Source: Phycomyces blakesleeanus NRRL 1555(-) (lineage: Eukaryota; Mucoromycota; Mucoromycetes; Mucorales; Phycomycetaceae). From it: DNA of 64,000 bases. The stretch lies in NCBI RefSeq assembly GCF_001638985.1, contig NW_017265154.1:930001-994000 (forward strand), given 5' to 3'. Both the position numbers and the translations under genes were made by a program. This document shows, piece by piece, positions 15,465 through 25,650 of the stretch. Positions within the stretch are counted from its first letter, which is position 1. Every line of letters starts with the position of its first letter. Under the pieces are notes generated by a model that saw nothing but the letters and a program-made list of their open reading frames with translations, did not search any database and had not been told where the DNA came from.

Positions 15465-16280
15465 CATTCTCAAATAACAAGAGTGAGCCTTCGATACCTC
15501 CGTAGACAGCAATATTACGTGGCCAAAGTTCCCTGTTGGGCCACGACGTTTCTATCTAACCGGAAGAGTTAACTGTGACGATTTGTCCAGGGCCTGTTGT
15601 CTTTCTCTAATCCTTCAGGGCAAAATTATGTGTCCTGAAAAATACAATATATTCATTATACGTATTAGCTTACTACTATGTCCCTACACTTTGTGTGTTC
15701 ATCAATATCTCTGTGTGGACCTAACTCTCATTCTTTCAAAAAGTGAATCCTGTTTTTGGGCAATTTAATTAATGAAATATCATCTCAAACAAAAAGCAAA
15801 TCCTGTATATTCGATTACTAACCGTTTGCGCCCTAAGTTTAGACTTACTTGGTCATAAAGGTAGTAATTAGTTCAAAATACACTATATTAATAGCCAGTT
15901 ATACAGAAGATAATAAGAGGTTGTTGTCATTAAAGTGTAACGCAATCTTGTTTGATATTTTATTATTTATTGGTCTTCTTACGCGTATCATGTCTTTGTA
16001 TTTCTTTCACCTATTGTATCTAAGTTACCAGAGATCGACAGCACTCACTGGTCACTAATCCCCACCTACCGTTTTATTTCTATTTTTTCAAAGGATAAAA
16101 GAAGATTTTTATACGAAAATATTGTATCCTAGTTTGTATTAATTATTATAATAAGAATGAATCCTTAGGGTCCAGATACAGCTATTTCAGACTGGCATAT
16201 AGGTCATGATTTGTGGTCCGGTAGAGTCAAAATGTCATCTCTCACTAGGAAACGCCGTCCCCCTAAAATTAGCGCAATAT
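15465..16280 (+). mobile_element. 5' block of a Fanzor-type element, homologous to the reverse complement of 35435-36600
   Basis: Read by eye against the reverse complement of the element at 35435-36643, this block aligns in order. Examples: CTAATCCTTCAGG..AAA near 15598; AATACAATATATTCATT near 15640; a TTAGCTT..TATGTCCCTACACTTTGT stretch near 15667; the run CGCAATCTTGTTTGATAT near 15940 (CGCAATCTTGTTTGATAT also in the other copy); a TATCATGTCTTTGT stretch near 15987; and TCCGGTAGA...AAAATGTC near 16217. Identity looks roughly 70-85 percent, with small indels. The block leads straight into the Fanzor-like coding remains, so it is likely the element's 5' part and N-terminal coding sequence. 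One conserved open piece (CNAILFDILLFI, matching CDAILFDILLFI in the other copy) suggests it was once protein-coding. Confidence 0.7.
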
Positions 16281-17470
16281 TAATAACATCTGATAAAGTT
16301 AAAAAGAATCATAGATTAAATACCGAATACGAAAACAAAGAAGAAAAAAGACAAAAAAGGAACACTAGAAGGTACACAGCTGAGCAACCGAGAGTACATC
16401 GGTATGCTTTGGCTATCATCAAGAGGGGCATACAAGCTCATAATCATAAGACTTCCCGAAACATAAGCTGACCAAACAAGAGCAAGAAAAGAGACTTCTG
16501 GAAAATAACACTGAAAATTTTACAAGAAAAATCAAACTAGACACAGTTCGTAAGCAAGAATACAAGGCGTTACTTACGGCTAAAGGGTTAAAAGCATCTG
16601 GGCTTGTTCGAAATATAATAGGGGATTTCAACCGTCGTTTAAGCTTTCAAACTTAAAGTTTTGAGATTAAATTTCAAAAGATAATTGGCTGAAATTAATT
16701 TATAACCAATATAAAAAAGATTAAAATCATTGAGAAAACCCTTCAAGTTTTGAACTTTTAATATATCCTTGCTTAAGTATGATTATTATTATTATTTTTG
16801 AAATTTAATAACGTTTTGATTTAAATATCTTTGCTTCTTTATCTATTATATTAAACTTATATAATATTATCACCATACCTAATAGAATTGAAAGAGACAT
16901 TTAGGGTACTCAAAAACTCTCCATAACTCTTACATATTATTAGTCACTGCTTTAAAACTAAAAAACTTAAGTTTGAAAGCTTAAAGGACTGTTGAAACCC
17001 CCTATTACACATTCATGAATTGTTTTATTAGATACTAAATGCCAGAGAAATTCCGTCAGGCTAAAAGCAAGATGCCTATCATTTTTTTCGGCAACGGAAT
17101 GTTTGGGAAAGTCTCTGTTAAGATAAAAGGCCTCAGAACTTATGATACTGGAGTGCTTTGGAGACAGCTCAAAAGAAACCAAAGGTCTGATGATATTTTG
17201 CTTGCTTATATTGATGAATTCCATACATCAAAGGTACAAGCTGTCAATTAATTATATCTTATAAATCTAATAATTTTGTAAATACAGACATGTCATTCTT
17301 GTAATAAAATGTCCTATACTGAAACGTGCATTTGTTTGAACAGCGTTTTCACTTGCCAAAGTTGTGGAATGATGTGGCAACGCGATGTTAATGCTGCAAA
17401 GAGCATTTTCAATATCTCAAAAGTCATCAGTGACCGCAATCGACCTCTAGAATTCTGTAGAAGCAAATAA
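16155..17470 (+). pseudogene. Fanzor (TnpB-like RNA-guided endonuclease family) gene, decayed and interrupted
   Basis: The C-terminal third is clear. Exon 17039-17233 encodes MPIIFFGNGMFGK...KGLR...RQLKRNQ..LLAYIDEFHTSK; after a GT-AG intron (17234-17288) it continues TCHSCNKM...CQSCGMMWQRDVNAAKSIF and stops at 17470. The CxxC...CxxC zinc knuckle followed by RDVNAA (RuvC-III Asp) and the IDEFHTSK strand are hallmarks of eukaryotic Fanzor/TnpB proteins. Upstream coding pieces are 16211-16471 (MSSLTRKRRPPKIS...) and, one frame over, about 16460-16620 (HKLTKQEQEKRLLE...GLKASGLVRN). Before them sits NP-stop-GPDTAIS, possibly a broken RuvC-I DPG motif. Damage: the stop near 16165, a frame change at about 16455-16470, a 382-bp MITE at 16621, and an in-frame stop shortly after it. 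It could instead retain unrecognised introns, but the RuvC-I region looks lost. Confidence 0.78.
16621..17002. mobile_element. 382-bp MITE (TA target site) inserted in the Fanzor gene
   Basis: The ends are near-perfect inverted repeats of about 40 bp: left GGGGATTTCAACCGTCGTTT..., right (reverse complement) GGGGGTTTCAACAGTCCTTT..., both continuing AAGCTTTCAAACTTAA. The flanks are TA at 16619-16620 and TA at 17003-17004, as expected for a Tc1/mariner-type target duplication. The interior is AT-rich with no coding capacity, so this is a non-autonomous element. It splits the Fanzor coding remains. Confidence 0.8.
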
Positions 17471-17984
17471 CGTTTTTACCTTATCACATCGCCGTCTCGG
17501 ACACAATTTTCCTGTTAAGGAAAATATATATTTGTACAGGTAAGAAGGTGTCCAAAAATCCTTTTTGCATGCCTGAAATTACAGTCAAAGCGTGATATAA
17601 CAATACACTTGGGATAAGCCAAATTATATTACTATTATTAAATCAAATATTACTAAATCGAGCTTTCACTGTAATTTTATTTGTTGACTGAATTTCATTT
17701 TTATTTTATCCAAAAAAGGTAAGGCAATCATCTGAATTATAATTTTTATTCGCCTAAAAAAACCAATTGTGTCTGAACTTAAAGTGGCAAAACTGTAGCG
17801 TTCAAAGCAAAAAGCAGCACAATAAACCAAACAATAAACCAATGCTCTCATACACATAAATATATATATTAAAAAAAAAGTAGTCACCAGAAGCTTTGCT
17901 TCTAACTTTAATTCAATGGAATTCTGTACTATAAAAGCATAGCAATTAATAACGTTTGTTGATTCATTCTTCAACAGATATATC
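17471..17984. other. Region between Fanzor remains and EGT1 (EGT1 upstream region)
   Basis: AT-rich sequence with no recognised gene. A weakly TIR-like string (CGGACACAATTTTCCTGTTA, near 17507) lies 40 bp after the Fanzor stop, but it does not match the termini of the 35.4-kb element well enough to call an end. The remainder is presumably EGT1 promoter and 5' UTR. Confidence 0.45.
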
Positions 17985-20749
17985 ATGCTTCCCCGTTCTC
18001 TTTCTCCCTCCACCTACGAACTCTTGGATATCAGGGCTCCCGATCACACAACCCTCAAGAAGTCCAAGGAAGCTCCTTTGGTTGGCCGGCCCCCGTCTCC
18101 CCCCTCATCAGAAGCCTCACTAGACGTGTTCAGTAGTGCTGAATTGGCCAATACAATTCTAGAAGGTCTCAGGAAGCCTACCCACAAGAAGTCTATTTCA
18201 ACATTTGTACTTTATGACAACCGTGGCCTCAATTTGTTTGATAAGATCACGTATCAAGAAGATTATTACCTGACGAATGCTGAACTCGACATACTGCAGC
18301 AGAGAGCAGATGAATTGGCTGATCGTCTTCACGATGGTTCGGTCCTAATTGAGTTGGGTGCAGGGTAAGTCTGGTTCGAATTGCAAAAAAAAGTGATAGA
18401 CTAGCAATTTTTGTTAATCACTTATTTTTTTTAAAACGCACATACACAAACACATACAATTTCTACTTCCATAGTGCCCTTCGCAAGACCCAGTTAGTCC
18501 TTCAGGCTATTGAGCGTAAAAAGCTGCGGGTCACATACTACGCTCTTGACCTGGATCAACATGAACTTGAGAGATCGCTCGGAAAACTGGGAGAATTTTG
18601 CTATGTTAAGCTAATGGGACTACTGGGCACATACGATCAAGGAATCCCTTGGCTCAGCGAGCACTTCAAGGACACAAACACACACAAGGCCATCATGTGG
18701 TTAGGGAGCTCAATAGGAAACCAGAATAGACGCGAGTCAGCCATATTTCTTCGCCGTCTCCAGCGTACCTGTCTTCAGCCTGGTGATATATGTGTGATCG
18801 GATTTGATCTTCGTAATGATCCTGCTAAGATCCAAGCTGCCTATGACGACAAGGATGGAATCACGCGAGAATTCATCTTGAACGGTCTCGATCATGTCAA
18901 CGCTATCCTTGGCCAAAATATTCTCGACCGCAAAGACTTTGCCTATGACTCTCGGTACCAGACTGGACATGGTCGACACGTAGCTCACTATCGTGCTTTG
19001 CGTGATATGGGTCTTGTTTATCATTCAAAGAGCGGTGATGTAAAAATCGAGCTTAGTAAAGATGAATTGATCCACATTGAACACTCTTACAAGTACTCAC
19101 TCAAAGAGACCACACACATCCTCGAATCAGCTGAACTCAATATGCTTGAAAATTGGACTGACAGTAAACATCAGTATCGCCTGGTGGTGGCAGAGTGTCG
19201 TCCATTTTCATTTGGAGGAGATCGGAATGCTATAATTCACACTTTATTCCCCCCTGAAAACGCATACCCTCAAGACGTTATCTCATGCGATACATGTAAT
19301 GATACTGGAATCGATCCTAGTGTCGCTTCAAACACACTTCCCAATCTTGTCGGCCCCCTACACTGGCCGGAATTTTTACCGTCTCTCTATGAATGGGAAC
19401 AACTATGGAAGTCGTGGGATACAGTCACGGCCATTATACGTAACCAGCCATCTATGCTCCATGAGAAGCCGATCAAGTTTCGCCATCCCTGTATATTCTA
19501 CTTGGGCCATATACCCGCTTTTTTGGATATCCAGCTCTCTCGCAATGCCATTGACCAGGACATCAATCCAGAACACCTTTTGACTGAACCGGCTGTATTT
19601 GCGGACATATTTGAGCGTGGTATTGACCCTGACATGGATGACCCTTCCAAATGCAATCCTCATTCGACTGTACCTACCGAAATTAATGGCTGGCCATTGC
19701 TTGATGACATAATGACTTATCAAAAGGCAATTAGAGCTCGTCTCGAGCGTCTTTTGATATCGTGGGAAGTTCAATTTCAGACTGCCGGCGCCAACGGTAA
19801 TTGGCCATCTACCGTAACCAAGCGCAAACAGCGAATTATGCATATGACGTTTGAGCACGAAGCAATGCACCTCGAAACCTTGTTATACATGCTTGTCCAG
19901 AGCCCCAACGTCCGTCCACCTCCAGGAGTAGGACTACCTGACTGGAAGATGGCAGAAATCTCAGCATCATTTGCGAGCCAATTTTCAGCCAAGAAATGTC
20001 TTGATTCTGCGCCTATGTTAGAGATGAAGGCTGGATCTGTGGTACTAGGACATGAAGACGACGAATCCTCCGATTGGACTCCTATGGATGGTGCTCCTGT
20101 GAATGCTTTGGAAAGCACTACCACTCATGGGCTGACTTCTTTTGGGTGGGACAACGAACACCCCTGCAGGGTTGTCAGGGTATCCGCTTTTAGTATCCAA
20201 TCGAGACCAGTCACCAATGGCGAATATCTTGCTAAACTGGGCAATCGACCTTTGCCAGAATCTTGGGGACGTATTGCCGGACAAGACGTAATTGGAGTGA
20301 AAACAGTGTTTGGTTTGTGTCCAATGAAGTACTGTATGGACTGGCCAGTCCAAGTCTCGGCTGCTGAAGCAGAAGTATATGCTAGTCTTATGGGAATGCG
20401 ACTTCCAACAGAGGCAGAGTTAGTGATGTTTAGAAAGAGTGCAAAATCTGAAAGAATCCCTAATATTGGATTTGGTGAGTGGAGTCCGACAGCTCTAAGA
20501 AATGATGAGATCCACATTGTTGGAGATGTCTGGGAGTTGACTGGAACAATTCTGGAAAGCCACGAGGGGTACAATCCATCGACGATCTATCTTGGCTATT
20601 CGAGCGACTTTCTTGATGGGAAGCACAGGGTAGTGCTGGGTGGAAGCTGGGCAACACATCCACGCATTTCTTGTAGAGAAACATTCCGGAATTGGTACCA
20701 AGCTAGCTATCCATTTGTGTTTAGTGGCTTTCGTCTGTGCAGAAGTTAG
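17985..20749 (+). CDS. EGT1: Ergothioneine biosynthesis protein 1 (EgtD-EgtB fusion)
   Basis: Makes hercynine from histidine (three SAM methylations) and then the cysteine sulfoxide conjugate, the key steps to the antioxidant thiol ergothioneine. Two exons, 17985-18364 and 18475-20749; 884 aa, the size of fungal EGT1. The N-terminal EgtD-type methyltransferase shows STFVLYDNRGLNLFDKIT, LIELGAGALRKTQ (split by the only intron) and MWLGSSIGNQNR. The DinB-like iron-binding segment shows FYLGHIPAF and, at about residue 580, FEHEAMHLETLLYM (HxxxHxE). The C-terminal FGE-sulfatase/sulfoxide synthase domain shows HPCRVVRVSAFSIQSRPVTN, RLPTEAELVMF and GGSWATHPRISCRETFRN...GFRLCR. All key motifs are present and no break was seen, although it borders transposon debris. 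Confidence 0.95.
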
Positions 20750-20970
20750 TTTATGCTTTTTGTTCTTAGTGAAATATAACCAATAAAAGAGAGTGATATC
20801 ATTTTGACGAACAGTATCCAAAAGAGAAGCTTTCTCACGATGGTTTGGTACTGCGCACCCAAAAAAAAAGAAAAAAAGTAAAAAAAAAAGAAAAAAAAAT
20901 ACAGCATCTTGAGAGTCGGGAACGACTTACCTTGACCTTTCTTTCCCAGCTCCATTCTTTTGTGGTCCCA

Positions 20971-22199
20971 ATGCCTCGTCCAAATCTTTATTCTAGTTTC
21001 TTTAGCCAGTCTTTTGTAGTGTGTAGTGACCCACAATCGTATCTGACAGGTGTCGAGACATCTCCTATCCACTGTACTGAGTTCTATGGTCTGTCGTCTG
21101 ATCAAGACAAGGGTGTCCGGGAGCCATGCATGCGTCGGACTAGCTCAGCTTGTTCGGACCTTTCACGATACCTCCAGTCATGTTCAGCAAACAATAAATC
21201 TAAATGGTGGATAGGGCCCAAACGACGATTCTCAACCCTCAGTTATTCGGATGAAGATGATGCGAGCTACCATAAGCATTCGAGAAACGAAAGGAGCCTT
21301 TCGGCAGACGCGCTCTTTTGCCAAGAAACGTTGGCAACACCTCAACTCACATTGGATGAGCGTGACCAGAGTACATTCCCGTGCCTTACTTCTCCTTTAG
21401 CCGAAGATGTAAATATCCCAAATCGGCTTGGAATGTCATTATTACTTTGGAGTCTACTAATCAATCATTTTGCTTTCTTGTTCTTGCTCTCCTTGTTCCT
21501 CTTATTTCTAGTTACGGTCTTGGTTACCTGCTCGTGTAGCAGTTGCAGATAAATGGTCACTTCTCTACAGCCTCGATCAGCATGGCTGTAGTTTAAGCAC
21601 TTTGTACAACCGTATTCACGACAAAGGACCATGTCTTCTAGTACTACAGAACACAGAAGACGAAGTAAGCAAATGATTTTGTTCCCGGCCCTGTCACACT
21701 CACCCATAAACTACTTTTAGACATTTGGAGCCTATCTATCGGAGCCGTTTAAAGTAAATTCCAAATATTATGGATCGGGTGAATGGTAAGTCCAATTGAA
21801 TGCGTATAGACTTTCTCTAATATCGTCTTTTGTTAGCTTCTTGTGGCGTACAGATTCTTCAAATAAGCTTCATGTATATCCGTGGACAATGGCCAACGAC
21901 TATCTTTTGTATTCCGATCAAGACATACTTGCAGTTGGTGGAAGGTGAGTTGAACACCATTCACTCGTGATTATATACAGCTACTGTTCAATATATTTTG
22001 GTTTCTAAATCAAGTTTATTTATTTGTTTGTTTACTTGTTTATCAATTGCTTCACAGCAACGGTAAATTTGGTCTTTGCCTTCACGCAAATCTGACAGAC
22101 GGACACAGTCAACCATGCCTCACCTTTAATAACCCAGCCTTGACACAAGATCCTTCTTTCGAATGTGTTGGCATCGAATTCTGGGGATTCAAATTTTGA
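20971..22199 (+). CDS. OXR1: TLDc-domain protein, OXR1-like
   Basis: Oxidation-resistance family protein; TLDc proteins protect against oxidative damage and bind the V-ATPase. Five exons: 20971-21408, 21512-21664, 21721-21785, 21837-21944, 22058-22199; 301 aa. The donor at 21409 (GTAAAT) was chosen because it gives LAEDLRSWLPARV, the conserved opening of TLDc; reading on to the later stop gives a hydrophobic artefact. Domain motifs: KWSLLYSLDQHGCSLSTLY, TFGAYLSEPFKV, YYGSGECFLW, LLYSDQDILAVGG, GKFGLCLHANLTDG, and the end CVGIEFWGFKF. The N-terminal about 145 residues are Ser-rich and low-complexity. An ATG at 20971 is the first good start; no LysM or GRAM domain is visible. Confidence 0.88.
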
Positions 22200-22749
22200 A
22201 AAGCAACAACATGAAACCTTTATCATCATCTTTATTTCTTATCTTTACAAAAAGTACTATCTTATTATTATCAACTATATCATTCTTCCTTTATCTTATT
22301 CGCATCTTATACAAAAAAAACCAAGCAATTATTTTTCTTAAAACTAAAAGAAAGGAAAAGAAACTCAAATATTATATCTATATCTATGTCTATGGCTATA
22401 TCTATGCTTATTCTATATATGTAAATAGACATTTATGTATTTGTGTATTTACAAATCTCAAGGATACTTTATAACAAATTTAAAGATATCAAAACATACA
22501 TGTTATATAAATGCTATATGTATATGTATATGTATATGCATAGAAAAGAAATCAAATATTATCATATTTCCCTATTTCATTTCTAGAGAAAAATTCTATC
22601 ATACAAGCTGTATTTCGTGTGATTTCTCATTCACTCTTATTTTCTCAAGTCAGGTGTGAAAAACCATTGTCAATAAAAGAAGAGCCAGACCAATAGCGCA
22701 TTTTCTAGTCCCATGGTTTTTAATAGTTTAAGTTAATCTCTTATCTAAC
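22200..22749. other. Convergent 3' region between OXR1-like gene and orphan gene
   Basis: AT-rich, with TATATC/TATGTC-type degenerate repeats at about 22375-22545. No coding sequence was recognised. It lies between two convergent genes, so it should hold both polyadenylation regions. Confidence 0.5.
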
Positions 22750-23820
22750 TCAACTTGGTTGTATTGTATGTTCTCTTACCTGGGCTACCTTATCTCGTCT
22801 GTCCGACATTTGTTTTCTCTTCTTTCCGTGCAACGCATATGGTCTGATATCTAGATTTTCGTCACATTCCTCATAGTCTTCTTTACTCGACTGCAGATCG
22901 CCTTCCATCATACTCCAGAGCGCAGTTAAAGATGTAGTGTGTCGAGGAGTCCATATTGTACTTTCCAATGACACGGGTGATGTTGGAGATGGTGAATGAA
23001 CCTCAAAACTGTCTTCAAATATTGGCCAGAGAGACATAATAGGCTTGTTATGTCGCACCTTGCAGCTTTTAGGCATCTGGGTCTCTTCAGAGATTTGCGG
23101 CACAATATTCTCAGCCTCGATTTCTTCAGATGTCTTTGTGTCTTGGTCTTGGCCTTGGTCTTTGTCTTGCTTTAACAACGTAAGATATTCATTGTTCAGG
23201 CGTGTATTTGCACTATCCAAAGATCCCATCATCTCATCCCACAAGTCCATCCCAGACACTGTCTGTCGAATAACTAATGAAACTGGCTCTACTTGTACAA
23301 CATCCTTCAAAAGAGCCTTGTCTGCTTCCAAAAGTGCTGCATATTCATCACTGTAGGTTTCTATAGTAGGATTGAATTCCTCGAGGAATGTCGGCAAAAG
23401 TGAAAGAATGCTAGTAGAGCGCCGTACAACGCATGGAATTCCGTCTTCTTTATCGTCTTTAATGATTTCAGTCGTAGTTGTGTCTAACTTGAGCTCATTT
23501 ACCAATGGCGATGAAGATGTGGTCACAGAGCTGGTAAGATACTTCTTAATCGAGTTCACATGTACCGATCCCTTTTTCTTCTGGGCTGGTTTTGCCTTTT
23601 TCATTTTCTTTGCAACATTTTTTTTGTCGAGCACGTTAGTCAGGTTCAATGATCGTTGAGTAATCATAGGCTTTAAAGGATCGAGAGGCCGTGTGGGACC
23701 ATTTGGCTGAAAGGCAAGAGAGGGTACATCCGTTTGCTTTTCCTTGGTACCCTTTACAGGTAGCTCACGATGTGAAACACGCTTACGCGGACTAAATGTA
23801 AGCATACCAGAGGGAAGCAT
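22750..23820 (-). CDS. Orphan 356-aa protein with repeated hydrophobic LW-type motifs
   Basis: One uninterrupted minus-strand ORF from an ATG at 23820. I do not recognise a family. The N-terminus is basic (SPRKRVSHRELPVKG; KKMKKAKPAQKKKGSVH), suggesting nuclear localisation or RNA/DNA contact; the C-terminal two thirds are acidic. Four similar short segments recur: STSILSLLPTFLEEF, SGMDLWDEMMGSL, KPIMSLWPIFEDSF and TTSLTALWSMMEGDL, each a hydrophobic [LI]xxL[WL]xx[FM]xx[SFD]-like patch in disordered sequence, as in short linear docking motifs. Near the 3' end GCCCAG|GTAAGA could be a splice donor, so the last about nine codons may be replaced by another exon. It sits next to G6PD in the same orientation, about 100 bp downstream of it. 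Confidence 0.6.
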   Translation of the reverse strand: MLPSGMLTFSPRKRVSHRELPVKGTKEKQTDVPSLAFQPNGPTRPLDPLKPMITQRSLNLTNVLDKKNVAKKMKKAKPAQKKKGSVHVNSIKKYLTSSVTTSSSPLVNELKLDTTTTEIIKDDKEDGIPCVVRRSTSILSLLPTFLEEFNPTIETYSDEYAALLEADKALLKDVVQVEPVSLVIRQTVSGMDLWDEMMGSLDSANTRLNNEYLTLLKQDKDQGQDQDTKTSEEIEAENIVPQISEETQMPKSCKVRHNKPIMSLWPIFEDSFEVHSPSPTSPVSLESTIWTPRHTTSLTALWSMMEGDLQSSKEDYEECDENLDIRPYALHGKKRKQMSDRRDKVAQVREHTIQPS

Positions 23821-23921
23821 GGATGGATGAGGTGGAGCTGGGGGAAGTGTACAAAAACAAAGAAATCATGGAACAAAGAGGTTTTTATTCATTTACAGTC
23901 ACATGCCCAATATGGGCATTA

Positions 23922-25650
23922 TCACTCTTCAGCTACATCTTGAATAGGCCACTGGTACTGATTATGTGGCGTGTGAACAACCCCATAGCGATCCATAAAC
24001 TTGCTTAGCTTAGCAGGCCCACGCGTGCCGTATGGATATTTCTCTGGAACAATTTTATCTTTTTCAATTCTATGGAGAAGTGGAGTAAAAATCTCCCAAG
24101 AAGCTTCTAATTCGTCGTCACGCACAAAGTTGGCACGGTCACCTCGCATCGCGTCGAGTAAAAGGCTTTCATAGGCATCTGGTATTTGAAGGTTTGAGTA
24201 TCGATTCTTGTATGTAAGATCTAATTCGGTCAACAGACAATCATCCGAGAATCCAGGAGATTTGTTATTGAACTTGATGTAAATCGCTTCATTGGGCTGT
24301 ACACGAATCACCAGCTCGTTGTGAGGTGCATCTTCGAATAGAATACCCGGAAGGGCTTTGAATTGAATTCGCACCTCAACCTTTGAAGTTTCCATAGCCT
24401 TTCCTGCTCGCATAATGAAAGGAACATTGTCCCAGCGTTCATTGTTAATATAAAAGGCTAATGCTGCAAAGGTAGGGCATGTGCTGCCTTTTGGAACAGT
24501 TTCATCATCGAGATATCCAGGTTTATCGTTTGCTGCTGTATATTGACCCAGTAGACAATCTTCCATCTTGATTGGCTTTACTGACCGAAGCAATTTGACT
24601 TTTTCATCCCGGATTGCATTTGCATCACGTCGAATAGGACGTTCCATTGCCAAGACTGACATGAGCTGCAGTAGATCTATTCATAGCGGGTTAACGGACG
24701 ATGCAATATATGTGCGATTCTTTTATTATCCTGTTTCTTTGTTATATCTTCAACTTACGATTTTGCATCACGTCACGGATAATACCATATTCATCAAAGT
24801 ATCCGCCTCGTCCTTCAGTTCCAAAGTTTTCTTTTAAGGTTATTTGGACAGACTTGATGTGATATCCTGACCAAAGGGGACTAAAGAGCATGTTCGCAAA
24901 TCTCAAAGTGGTTATGTCCTTGATCATTTCCTTGCCCAGATAATGGTCAATGCGGAAAACCTGATATACATTTCATATAATTTAGACAAACAGTCCTTAG
25001 TTGGTATTTGCTTACTTCTTCTTTTTCATCAAAAAGTGGAGCTAGATCGCTGTTTAGCTTTTTATAGCTTTCGAGATCCTTTCCAAATGGTTTTTCAATA
25101 ACCAATCTATTCTTTCCTTCTGTGGTTCGTGTGCTGTTATGAAGACCAGACGCGACTGATAAAAATACAGAAGGTGGAAGAGCCATGTAGAAAAGTCTGT
25201 TCTTTTGTCCCTTCTTAAGCTTGTTCTTTTGCTCCCAATCTGAGATATTTTTGTCAAGATCCTTGAATGCCTCTTCTTTGTCATATGCACCACTAATATA
25301 TTCCGTAAACTTTAGAAATTCGTCGAGTTTTTTCTTGTCTTCTTCAGAGTCAGTTTTTATGTGTTGAGTAATCTTTTTGACGAATTGCTCGCGGCTGAAT
25401 TTGGAGCGTGCGTAGCCTATTATGTGAACCTTCTCTGGCAAGAGATCACGTTTATAGAGACCATACAGACATGGAAACGACTTTTTGGTAGCTAAATCTC
25501 CTGATGCGCCAAGGACTTTATAACAATAATATTTTCAATCAGTCAGGAGTACAGTATTTTAATAAAAATCTTAAACCGACCAACAACAGTAACTCCTCCC
25601 TGCATCTCTCGCTTGAGATCTTCTTTGATGCCAGCAATTGTACTTGTCAT
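23922..25650 (-). CDS. ZWF1: Glucose-6-phosphate 1-dehydrogenase
   Basis: First enzyme of the oxidative pentose phosphate pathway; makes NADPH in the cytosol. Four exons on the minus strand: 25650-25581, 25515-25016, 24960-24759, 24676-23922; 508 aa. Seen: [20 protein letters not shown] (NADP-binding fingerprint GASGDLA), [11 protein letters not shown] (substrate Lys), [10 protein letters not shown] (catalytic His and Lys), [41 protein letters not shown] and the C-terminal YGTRGPAKL. Exon 1 ends at an unusual GTCGGT donor, chosen because it rebuilds TVVVLGASGD in frame. A palindromic TGACGTCA lies upstream (25882-25889). Confidence 0.96.

Noticed and set aside
17500..17560. 3' end (TIR) of the Fanzor element
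   Set aside because: The string CGGACACAATTTTCCTGTTA only loosely resembles the termini of the 35.4-kb element and no 8-bp duplication could be paired with it.
19403..20574. Several antisense ORFs of 100-155 codons over EGT1
   Set aside because: They are shadows of the conserved EGT1 frame, whose motifs are continuous on the plus strand.
21409..21511. Hydrophobic tail (MSLLLWSLLINHFAFLFLL) of the TLDc protein as a membrane anchor
   Set aside because: It is translated polypyrimidine-rich intron sequence; splicing at 21409/21511 joins LAED to LRSWLPARV in frame.
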